From Pascua guehoae (Eukaryota > Basidiomycota > Tremellomycetes > Trichosporonales > Trichosporonaceae): 64,000 nt of DNA. The translations under genes and the position numbers were made by a program. Under the pieces are notes generated by a model. It did not search any database, was not told the origin of the DNA, and saw only the letters and a program-made list of their open reading frames with translations. The stretch lies in contig BCJX01000023.1 of assembly GCA_001600415.1 (NCBI GenBank), positions 56,287 through 120,286 on the forward strand. Reading direction: 5' to 3'. Below, piece after piece: positions 10,333-21,274 of this stretch (positions within the stretch are counted from its first letter, which is position 1; every line of letters starts with the position of its first letter).

Positions 10333-13300
10333 TATTCTATGGGACTGCGCACGGAACGAGACTTCTAGTTGGCCGTACAGTAGTGGATGGACAGCAGGGC
10401 TGCCCATAGCTCAGCAGTCTGAAGCGAGGACCGTGCGGCTGGCCCGTGTCCTGTTGGATATCCCGGTGCAATTGGGTACTGTGGGACACGTGTTATACCC
10501 AGTCCTGGGACAGTCCTATTGCAGAGGGTGTCATCAGGAAGACGGGGCGCAGGGTGAGGCTGGCCGCTCTTACACGGTCCAGTCTACATTACTGGCAGGA
10601 CATGTTTGCAGTAGCTCAACATGTTCATGCCTCGGGGCCCCTGCGCCTTTCTCGTTTCTTTTTGACATCCTCTGTACGGTAGAATATGTCAGGCAGCTGT
10701 GGGTGTACTAACAGCCATGACCACTGTGGTTGGCAGAGAGCTCACTGAAAAGGATCGCAGGACCTTGCTGGCCAACACTTCGGCGACGACGACGAGCTGT
10801 GACAGAGACGGCATTGCCTGCATTTATTCGGGGTGTGGCACAACTCGTATTAATATGGGAGATAACAGCCGCCCCCACCTTACGAGCGCGGCTGGAATTG
10901 ACCGTCTGCCACGTTGGCCTTTTGACCGCCTGCCACCTTCCCCCTGTGGCACGAGGGATAATGTCCAGCGACACATGCAGGTACGCTGTAAAAGTCTTGA
11001 GACTGCCAATTTGAGCTCGGTCTCCAAGTTGCGCAAGGACACTCTAGACCAATGCAATGGCATGGTAAGTGGGCACTGCTGCTTCCTGCTTGCTGTATCC
11101 CGCATGTCCTGCACCGCCCTGTATACGCGCCGTGCGCGTACCTTAGTTTAATGCGGCAGTCTCATGACTGTTCGACACCCTACCATCGCCGTCCAGAGTG
11201 GGTGAGAAAAAACAGCGAGGCGAGACAGACAATGACGACCGACGAGACAAGACGATACAGCGACGAGACGAAACTCGCAACCTCGCAATCTGCAAACCGT
11301 GCAACCGACGACGCAACCGAAACCCGCCGCGACAGAGCGGAATGTGATGCAGACCTGCGACACGTCGGCCGCAGCCTCAGACGCGGAATCGAATGCAATT
11401 GAGACATGCAAAGAGGTGGGCAGAAGCGACGGGAGGGGTGATCTGAGACTGTGGCCGTGCGGGTGGGTCTGCAGGTCTGTCAGTTGGCCGTCGCTGGTGC
11501 ATGGGCCGCCAAAGTTGAGTTATAGTCCAGGTGGCCAGGTGGTAGAGGTCTGGGCCGCTGCGCACGGCCGGTCGGGGGGTGCTAGAGATTGCTCCCGGTT
11601 CCACACATTGCGTCTGCCTGAAGGAGGACGATGGGGGGTAAGACACGGGCCCGTGTGGCGCTGGCCCCGCACGTGGACAACAGTCGTCCATGGCACAGCT
11701 GCACAAACAGTCGTCTTGAATCGATGGATGTGCCACGGCATGACGGCATGACGGCATGACAACGCTCGCCGCCACCGCCACTGGGCCCTGGGACAATGCC
11801 AGCGAGCAGCCTAACACTTCCAGACCCTGGATAGATTGCCTGCTCCGAAACCGTGGGCGCTCGATCATTATATCTGCACAACTGCACATCGGTGCGGCAG
11901 GTCGGCGTCCACTGTCGTGGGTCGAATGCTGCGTACGGCATGTATGACGGGTGCTTGTCCTTCAATTCACCTGCAGCCACCCACTGGCCGGCGGTTCATC
12001 CTTGCGTGCGGCCAGCTTGCTAGCCGAGCCGGTTGTGAAGGCGGCGCGCTCCGCCTTGTGTGACGTGCGGCCTCTTCCTGCCCGGCACTCTCGACCCCCT
12101 CCCTCCCCCTTCCTCCTCCCCTCCCCCTCCCACTGACACCCCCTCCCCCCCCAACCCCTTGACCACTCCCCCCTCCCCCCGCCCTTCCAGCCCCACACTG
12201 CCCTCTACCCTCCCTGTCCCTCTTCCCAACCCCCCTCGATGGCGGACGCCGCGCTCCCATTGGTCGCCGCAGGTCCCGCCCTTGTTGCGCACTGACACTG
12301 TCTCACCCCCCGATCAGCGTCATTCTGTCCAGTCCGTGGGTTCGTGTCGGCTCGCCTCGAGCCTGGGCCCGAGTCAGACTCGCCAGGTCGCTTCCGTTCT
12401 TGTGTCAAGCGCTAGTGATCGCTAGCACGCGACTGTCGCGGGTACGTCTGTCTTATGTCTATATCACTACTGTACTCTCTCTTGCCCCGTTGGCCCGAGC
12501 CAGCGACCTCGGACCCCGTCCGTAAGTGATCAGGTGTCAAGACGCCCACCTTCCCCGTCTTCCACACAATGTTGTTACGTTACCGCCCTTGACCCCAGAT
12601 GCATCCATCCTCTCGATCCGACCATTCAAAGCGACCTGTCCCCCGGGCAGCGCTGTACGTGCTCGTCACCATCGGCAACGTCGCGCGCGCGTGACCTGTA
12701 TTCCGATTCCAACCATGCGCCACAGATCCACAGACATACATTTCAACAAGAACAAGAAAAAACCTCACTAGCGTCGGCGTCAGCGGGGAAAATCGCACTA
12801 GCGTCGGCGCGCCGTGCCTGCACGCCGTGCCTCGTGCCGGTCCGTTCGGAATGGCAGTCGGCAGTGTGCTGCTCGGGAAAAGTATAGTAGAGCTTGCAAG
12901 CATAAGCTCGCATGCGAGCTTGCCAAAGAGCGGCGAGGGGGTGTCGCAACAATGTAATGACAGCCGTGACATGCATGCATGCATGGCACCTGTGCGGTTC
13001 CAGCGTACGGTCATGCCATTGCCGCTCCGTAAGAGTCGGGACAATCAAACAGCAGGTCATTTCTCGCCATTCACTACCGGTACCATGGTTATTACATGCC
13101 AAGTGTTTGGTACGAGCTAGCAAACGCCACGCCTCATGGACGCCTGGTGCTAGAGGGAACACACCAGGGCCATCATTTGGCACCATTGGCCAAATTGTTT
13201 ATCCTGCCCGTCCCGTGTCTCTCTTAGATGCGATGTGGACGTGAGGGTGGACACATGAAGACCTTTTTTTTGTCGCCTTTTTCTTGTCTTTGCCTTTTCG

Positions 13301-14892
13301 CTCCTGCCGGTCGCCTCTGGTGTGCATTCCTCTGCATTCCTCGTTTACAGGATGTAGTTGATGCGGGCCCCGGTGCCGCACGAGGCTGCACAAGCGCTTG
13401 CTGGCTGTGCGCACAAGTAGCCGACTGGGGTGACGGAGGCTGGAATGGGATCCTATTTGTGCGAGGTTTCAATGCAATGTGGCTTGAGGGGCTGTTTTTT
13501 CAGTGGCGTCGGTACGTGAGTACTCTTTTTCGATCCTGGCAAGCTGGCGGCCTGGCGGCTTATGCAATGCAATCTTTCGATCTCGTACGTGCATACGTAT
13601 ATACGCCTGACGCGTCGTCTGCCTGCAGCCTGAAGCCATGGCCTCGTTCTCGCTATCCCTTTGTTTAGGCAAATCCAAAGTAGAGTACTCATAAATGAAG
13701 GGTGGCCTGGAAATGTGACTTTTGGGTGATGTTGTGACCTGCAAACTATCCTAGAAAGGCCCAAATGGACCGCGCGCAGTTGTCCCTCAAATTGCCGTCA
13801 TCGCGTCCTGAATGCTGCATCCGACCTTTGCATCCTGCACAAATGCCCATGTGCTTATTGCCGTTACACTCTGGCGTCCCTGCCGACCCATGCATCGGAA
13901 CCTCGCGTGCCTCGTGCCCGAAGAATGATCGATCGTTTATGTACCAAAGCATCCACCTGCCCGGGTTCCTGTGTCACCGCCCAGGCAGGCCGCACGGCCA
14001 GCCTGTACGAGCTCTACCCTGGAACAGAGCACACCACCCTGGTTGGTGCGGCCCATTGCAATGAATGATTTCCCCCGCAACCATCAGCGGCCACCATCGC
14101 CACATCACCCATTCTCCATCACCTTCCGCACCCACCCCGCGCCCAGTCACACACACCCACGCCAGCCGGCGGCCGTTGGATTATCCGCACTGTACCGCTC
14201 TGCAACAATGCAAACAGGGTGGCGCGTGCGTGGCGGCGCCCTTTGCTGCCCGAAACAACGCCTCAGTTATCATCAATCCCCAAGTTCGGATGGCCCTGGC
14301 TGCACCGCACGCACAGAGAAATCAATCCTGCAATCCTGCAATCCTGCAATAATCCTGGCCACCCCTTCGATCCCCTTGCGATCTGACTGACCAGACTGTG
14401 CGGGCTGCAGAACTGCGAGTCTGGGTGGCTTGGCAGTCTAACCTGGTCAGCGAGGACCGCACCGCAGGCATGCAAGGAAATACAACGACCACGACGGGGT
14501 GAGCGACCGCTCCTTCATGTCAGCAGGTATCAGAAGCGCTCTGGTCAGTGTCACTCCCACATTCTTTCATCTTGTCGTCTGCCTCTCTCTGTCTGTCACC
14601 GATACCGATACACGAACACGAATACAAACACAAACACCACGCCAGCAACAGCGACCACGACAAAGCAGGCCACACCCCCCGCACCGCCCGCGCCACGGCC
14701 CTCACCCGACAGACAAAACCGCGTCCTCTGGCCACTGCCCAGTGCTCGACACCGAGCACTAACCCCCCGGCCTCCACTTCGGCACTCACTGCATGGCCAC
14801 TCGCTTGTGACCTACCACCCCGCCTGTCGGCCTCGGCCTCTGGCCTCACCCCTCTCCTTCCCCACCGACGCACGCTGGTCCCCTCGCCGTGC
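10333..14892. other. Gene-poor stretch with probable gene debris
   Basis: About 4.6 kb with no model I can support. Contents seen: a coding-like segment at 10976-11070 (reads MQVRCKSLETANLSSV) that resembles one at 45280-45370; a GACGGCATGAC-type 9-bp tandem at 11740-11760; a C/T-rich low-complexity run at 12070-12240; GCATGCATGCAT near 12970-12983; and a triplicated CAATCCTG at 14325-14350. Open frames here lack splice partners or recognisable domains. Confidence 0.45.
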
Positions 14893-17800
14893 ATGTCGGC
14901 CCACTCCCTCCCCAGCGGCCTGGCCGCCGCGAGCTTTGAGGCGGGCGTGATGAACAGCGACGCTGGAATTGCTGATCAATCGTCCACGGTCGAGGGAACG
15001 CGATGGGTCATGATTGGGGACACTGTCATTCTGGTGAGTGTCTTGTTGTGTGCGAGCAGCCGCGAGCAGCTGCAAGCAGCTGCAAGCAGTGTGTTGTCAT
15101 TGCCACGCTTTGTGTGTGTGCATGCATGCAGTGTGTCGATCTGTGGATGCATGCATGTGGATCCACACGCGGCGGCATGCATGTTGGTGTGGCAAGTGGC
15201 GCTTAGCGCTGACCTCCACCCCAGATACTCACCATTATCGGCTCCATCTTCATTCTCGGCGGAATGGGCATCAACGAGTACAAGCGCCGGGCGTCGACTG
15301 TGCGCATGCGACTCGTCCAGTCACTCGTCTTCAGCGACCTTGCATTGGGGTGGGTACAAGACGAATGGCGTATCAGTCGAATCTGCTGACATTATTGCAG
15401 CATTGTGGGCCTCGTCGGCTGTGGACTGGCACTTGACGGCAAGCCCATGCACCTGTACACGCGCGAGTGCGACGCCATTGGCATCATCCTCATCGCCGTC
15501 ATCTTTTCACAGCACCTGTGGACGCTCACGCTCGCATGGGGAACATTCATGATCCTCGTCCACCCACTCCACCGGGCGACGTCGTGGATTGAAAAGAACT
15601 GGCTCTGGCTCTGGCCCATGGTCTGGATCCCCTCCTTTGGCATCAGTCTCGCCGGGCACTTTGCCTACGGCTACCAGCCATCAGGAGGCATCTGCTACTA
15701 TAAGACGGGTCTCTTTTCCGAGCTCGTCCAGTTTCTGCCACGCGGCATCGTCTTTGTCTCCATTGCCCTCCTCTATGGCCGCCTGTACGTCTTCCTCCGG
15801 CGCCCCGACAAGATCCGCACCGGGTTCTCAAACTCGCCCGTCAACACGTCGTCGTACACAAAGGCCAAAGGGTCGTTTGGGTTCTCGCGCGGCTCGCGAT
15901 CAGCAAAGCAGCAAACAAACGGCCTCCGTGGCCTCTTTGGAAAAGAGCAAAAGACAATCATCCTCCAGTCGAGCGGTGGCCAGGCGTCGGGCGCCAGTGT
16001 ATCCGCCATGTCTGCTGCCTCTGTTGTCGACGTTCCCGCGGCTCCGACCCCTGTCCAGTCACCCCCTCCCCCAGTCGTCGTGGAGAAGAGGACCAAGTCG
16101 CCCTTGTCAGTGCTCTCACCCCGCCCGCGGCCAGTGGACCCCGACCTGCCGCCGTGGGAGCGCATCGACCTCCCCGAGTTCCAGGTCGATGGCCAGCGGT
16201 ATGGCGGTGCGGCCGCCACGGCCGAGCGTCGCGACTGGGGCGAGTGGCGCGGCTTTGGCGGCCGCAAGCGCGTCTCGTCGTCGGTGCCACCGACCCTCCC
16301 GTCTCTGACTTCCTCTGCGCCGCGTCTGGGCGGTGCGACTCTTGGCACGCCGCAGGTATCGCCCACGGATGCCAACTTTGGCGACCAAAAGTCACTCCCA
16401 TCGCCGGCGTCGACACTCGTCGACGGCCGCCTCGTTGGACCAGACGGCAAGCCGCTTCCGTCGCCGACGCAGGCCCTGTTTGAAAATCAGCTCACCCCCG
16501 CTGCGTCGGATGCCTCGGGCTCGCGCTCGGGGTCCGAAACGTGCACCGAGGACAAGCAAGAGATTGTCGTTGGCAACGAGGACGGCAGCGCCGCATCGTC
16601 AATGCACACGGCCCACACGTCGGACGAGACCATGCCACGCGTCGGCGACATTGACCCCGCGTTTACTTTTGGCGGTATCGTTGACGCTACTGGCCGTGTT
16701 ATGACGCCCACCTCGTCGACCATCTCTGTCACCGCCCCATCACCCACGCCTACAGCCCTCACCGGCCTGCCCTTTGTGTCCATCCCCCCCTCTTTCCAGT
16801 TCCACCCCGACGGTTTCAACCCAAACGTGCGCCGCGGCTCGCTCCCCAACCCCGAGCGCCACCTCGAGACCCCCCTGGCGCAACCCCCGCGCCGCCCATC
16901 GTTTATCCCACCACACATGCTCCCCCGACCCGCGACGCCCCGCTCGATCCTCCACGAGCCTGTCCCAACGCCACATGGATCGCTTCGGCACTTTCCCAGG
17001 GGGTCCATTACCGGGTCATTGCAGTTCCACGCGACGCAGAGCCAGATCAGCGACCCCGAAAAGGGCGGCATCGAGCCGGACCTCGATGCCGAGGACGATG
17101 ACGACGACGACAAGGGCGAGATTGTGCACCGAGGCGACGACGACGACGACGACGACGAGCGCTGGGACATTATGCGCATGCTCAACGACGCGCCCGACTC
17201 GCGCAACGACCCGTTTGTCGTCACCAACGGCAGCGACAAGGTCGAGTACGTCCAGGAGTCGATGGCGAGCTACCTGAACCGCAAGACGGCGCTCCTGATG
17301 CTGTGGTTCCCCCTGGGTGTGAGTAGACCGAAGCTGCCCGCCGTTTGCACTGGACACTGCTGACCGCGTCCAGTACGTTCTCCTCTTCTCTGTGTCCACC
17401 ATCCGCATCATCTACGACTTTGTCGGTTCTCCCCCGCGGAGCCTGCGCGCCATTTCGCGCTGGATGATCTTTGGCCAGGGCCTGCTCAACTGTGTCATCT
17501 ACGGCGTCGTCGAGTGGCACACCAAGCGCGTCGTCCGCAAGCGCGTGCGCAAGGGTACATTCTCCCCGCACACGTCTGCTGGCAGGTCGGGCGGCTCGCG
17601 CACCGGTCGCAGCGGTGGGGGGCTGGGCAGTGCGATCCGCGGCTTTGGCCGCCGCCACGGGCACAGCGCACCCGGTGTCCACTCTGGCACGCACCCCAGC
17701 GCGTCGTTCCCCCAGACTGCGTCGCAGGGGTACGGCCAGACGGCGTCGCAGATTGAGCGCCGCGCGGGCTCGCCGAGCGTCAGCTTTGTCGACCCGGAAA

Positions 17801-17904
17801 TGTCCATTCTCCAGCGTCTAGAGCTCGACCCCACCGTCACGGTCGAGGAGCACGAGGACGAGTACGCCGAGAGCCGGAGCGTGCATGGCGTGCACAAGGA
17901 TTAG
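14893..17904 (+). CDS. Seven-transmembrane receptor with very long third intracellular loop (fungal GPR1/GPR4-like GPCR)
   Basis: Plasma-membrane GPCR-like protein of the fungal nutrient-sensor type; that class (Gpr1/Git3, cryptococcal Gpr4) signals to cAMP/PKA. Exons 14893-15033, 15225-15349, 15401-17318 and 17374-17904 give 904 residues. TM1 is assembled across intron 1 (GDTVIL + ILTIIGSIFILGG). TM2 lies around 73-98, TM3 117-141, TM4 156-176 and TM5 202-221. Cys112 at the start of TM3 and Cys187 before TM5 fit the usual disulfide pair. A loop of about 490 residues follows, rich in Ser, Pro and Thr with two poly-Asp runs. TM6 spans intron 3 (LLMLWFPLG + YVLLFSVSTIRIIYDF, about 716-742), TM7 is about 758-778, and the tail is basic then Ser/Gly-rich. 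The ligand is unknown. Confidence 0.85.
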
Positions 17905-18619
17905 AGCTAGTAATGGACGCTGCTGCTGCATCGTAATTTTATAGACGACACGACTGTATTACCACATCTCCCCATGTATGCATTGAGGGTTGACAGAGGT
18001 GCAAAGAGGTGGAATCTGCCACACGAGCGAGGAACAGGGAGGGACGAGGAACGGGGGTAAAAAAGGACAAAACGACGAAACGCACTGCATCAGGAGGGGG
18101 CTGGCTAGCTGGCTAGGAGGGAAGCATTTATGGCAGCACCGCCACGCGCCAAGCAAAGATGCATGCGCAGCCCATGTGCAGCATTCAGCGCACCGGGGCC
18201 TGGGCCATTTGAGCACGCGCCGCGTCTTTTTTCAAGCCGCGATGCAGGAATCAACCTCGCAGCTCGCAGGCGCTGGAGGCAGACTGGCCGACTGGATCTT
18301 GTGAGCCTGGCAAGCCTGGCAGCTGGCAGCCTGGGCGCGCGCTGGGCAATGCTGCGCGTACGGAATGGATGCATAGCTCTATGGGTACCGGCCAGCATGG
18401 GGTGGTGAGACGAGACGCGGTGCCTTTGGAGTAGACTGGTTGCACTGCCTTTGCCGTCACACCACCCACAACACCCACCTCCCTCACCACTAGCAACCAG
18501 ACTACCAAACCAAGCCCGCACGCCATCCCGGCAGCGGCGCCAACCCCCCCCCCCCTCCCNCCCTCGTACCTCGCCGGCCAGCATCCCACCTGCCCCCCAC
18601 CCCCATTCCCATTACCACA
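17905..18619. other. Intergenic between GPCR and four-span protein
   Basis: 715 bp. It ends in a C-rich leader before the next start (CAACC then a C run at 18543-18559) with one undetermined base at 18560. No gene is visible. Confidence 0.45.
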
Positions 18620-20666
18620 ATGGCCATCACTGCTCCTCCATACTCTCCTCCACAAGACGTACCACCACCCATCCAATACGCCGCCCAGCCCCAGCCCCAA
18701 CACCAACAGGGCCATTCTTCTTCCGCATCCCAGCACACGCAGCACACGCAGCACTCGTACAACAGCTACGCCCAGCCGCGCGCCGCGCCGCTGCCCCCGC
18801 CCCAAATCGTCCATTCGCCCCCCTCGCCCCCGCCCGGCTCGACGCCGACGGCCACCACCACTCCTTCGACCAAAGACACGCCCCCCGGGCCCCCCTCGGA
18901 CCACCCCCGCCGCCCGCCCACGCTCGACGACGACGACATGCGCGACGATAACAGGGGGCTCATTGATCCCCGGTACTGCTGCTGTGGTGCGTAGTGCGCG
19001 CTTCTGGTCTTATCTCCAACCCTCCCATCGACGACCTCTGCCCCTCTCATGCACTCTGCACTTGTCTGCATTCCCGGCCAGAAGCACAGCTGCAACACCC
19101 CCCCGCGCCACCAGTCCAAGCGCGCTCGGGCTCTCGTCCCCTCCAGATCCAGCCACACACGCGTCATGCTCCACCCGCGCAGCTGCTCACACCCCAGCCG
19201 TCCCCCTCGTCAATGCAGGCATCTATGCGGTCCTCGCAGAGCAGACGGTGAGTTTGGCTCTACGCGCGCTCGCTGACAGTAGGCCGTCGCGTTTGCCGTG
19301 GGCATTCTGTCCTTTGTTGCCCCGAGCGGTGAGTCTTCAACCCGGTTTGCAACGCAGGCACGCATCGAGAGCTGTGGAGATGCGATGGTTGTGCACGCGC
19401 GACGCGTCCTTGTTCTGTCCTCTGGACTGGGCATGCACGGAGCAGGGCTTGGGGGTACCGTGGTACCGCACGCTCGAAGTGCTGGCCGCACGCTCCATCG
19501 CGTGCCCAGTACCCAGTACCCAGTACCCAGGCGTCCCTGCCCGCTACCCGCACGCTCAAGCGGCCATCGCTAACCCGCAGTCGTCGGCGCGGCCTCGCCT
19601 GGGTTTATCACGTACATCCTCGGCATTGTATGCTTTGTCGGCGTCGCGCTCCAGCCTGTAGGCTTTATTGGCGTCTTCCGCGTGAGTCGAGCCGAGTTGT
19701 GTTCCCGGGTCGCGGTCGTGGATCCTGGGTCGTACCGCGTCGTGTGGTCGTTGCCCGACAAGGGCCTGTGACAGAAGCTGCGAAGCACGATGTCAGCCAC
19801 CGACGTGACATGCACTGGTTTCCGACCCGCCTTTACGCCGGGCACAAAGACACGGAGATGCATGCCGTGGACGCTTGTTAACGTTGCTGACACTGCGCAG
19901 GAAAAGACAAAGACGTTCCGCATCTACTCTGCGATCAGCGGCGTCGTGACGCTGATCGCGCTCATTGTCGCTGCGGTCATCATCATCATCTCGGCCATCA
20001 AGCACGACACGGCCATGTCGCGTTGCAAGGTGGGTTTTGTGTCGGGGGTTGGGCGTGTAGAGGCTCAGACGAGGGGACGCGCCGATGTTGCGATGCGGTG
20101 TTGGCAAATGGACGCGGTGGCTAACATCTCAGAACGACTACTTCCAGCCCGACGCGACGGCGAGTGAACAGGCCGAGACCATGCTCGACTACCAGAGCGA
20201 CCCGCTGTGCATGGCATTTGCATGGGCCGACATTGGCTTTATGGCCGGCCTCTGGGTCATTTGCCTCATCATGCAGGGCTACTTTGTCTTCCTGACGCGC
20301 CGCTACGGCCGGTCGCAGGTAAAGGACCACAAGCTCTACCACTCGGTCTACAGCGAAAACCCAGAGGCGTTTACAATGTCCATTCTCCAGAGCCGCAGGT
20401 ACAACCCGGACAGCGTCATGTGGACAAACTCGATGGTCGCCAACAACCCCCCACCCGGCCACGCCGACACGGCCTGGGACCACCGCCCGAGCTACGAGTC
20501 GATGCGCTCGCCGCCCGCCGGCCACGAGCCCGGACCCGACGCCGGAGGCGGCTACTATGGCGGCAGGGGCAATGGCCAGTTTGACGACTATGACCAGCAA
20601 AACCCCTATGCCTTCAACCAGCCCGGCCCCGGATATGTCGACCACCAGATTACTCCACAGCGTTGA
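18620..20666 (+). CDS. Four-span membrane protein with proline-rich N-terminus, 401 aa
   Basis: Unrecognised integral membrane protein. Six exons (18620-18986, 19219-19247, 19283-19328, 19581-19681, 19901-20029, 20133-20666) join in frame to 401 residues. Residues 1-120 are Pro/Gln/Ser-rich and end in an acidic patch and RYCCC, a possible lipidation site. Four hydrophobic segments follow: about 123-148, 155-180 (GFITYILGIVCFVGVALQPV), 190-216 (IALIVAAVIIIISAI) and 252-278 (FMAGLWVICLIMQGYFVFL). A Cys-containing loop between spans 3 and 4 carries KNDYFQPDATASEQ. The C-tail is Tyr/Gly/Pro-rich. All six joints keep phase and fall inside hydrophobic runs, which strongly supports the model. It lies downstream of the GPCR on the same strand, but nothing shows a shared role. 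Confidence 0.8.
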
Positions 20667-21274
20667 GTCCGAGTCGAGTCGACGCGAGGCGGGGTCAGGC
20701 CCGAGTACGAGCCCGCCACAGTCCCAGCCCAATGCCCAGAGCCCACCAGTCGGAGCCACGAGCCGTGCCAGTAGCCGTACACATCGCAGCAGAGCGCAAA
20801 CATGTACAGATACATCACCTAGATACCCAGTATATGCACAGACGACACGACCACGCCGAGCGGCTGCACCCACAGCGGAGGGCGGTGCTGCTGAATGACC
20901 TCGCCGAGCATGCCAGCCTACTGTCCGCGTGGCTCTGCATCTCTGCACAATCTACCACCGCTGACCGGGCTTCGCATGGCAGACTGAAAGCACGCCAGCT
21001 CTGCACAGCATTGTGCGTCAAGGCCAGTACCTAGACATGCCTAGTCGCAACACGAAACCAGGCACCGACGCTTGGCCCCTTGCATGCAGCCGCGGCAGTC
21101 AGTGGTTTGTGGCAGTCGTTGCTGTGTGGCTGTGTGGCTGTACAGTATGACTGTGCGGGACGCAGTCGATGCAAACCCAATGTGCCCTATGCGTCCAAGA
21201 CACTATGTGTATGCAGAGTTCAAGAGCGACCGATACGCGTCTCGCCGTCGTCTCCATTCCGTGCCCCCTGGCCC
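20667..21274. other. Convergent intergenic spacer
   Basis: 608 bp between the ends of the four-span protein and the asteroid-like gene. I see no gene or repeat. Confidence 0.45.
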
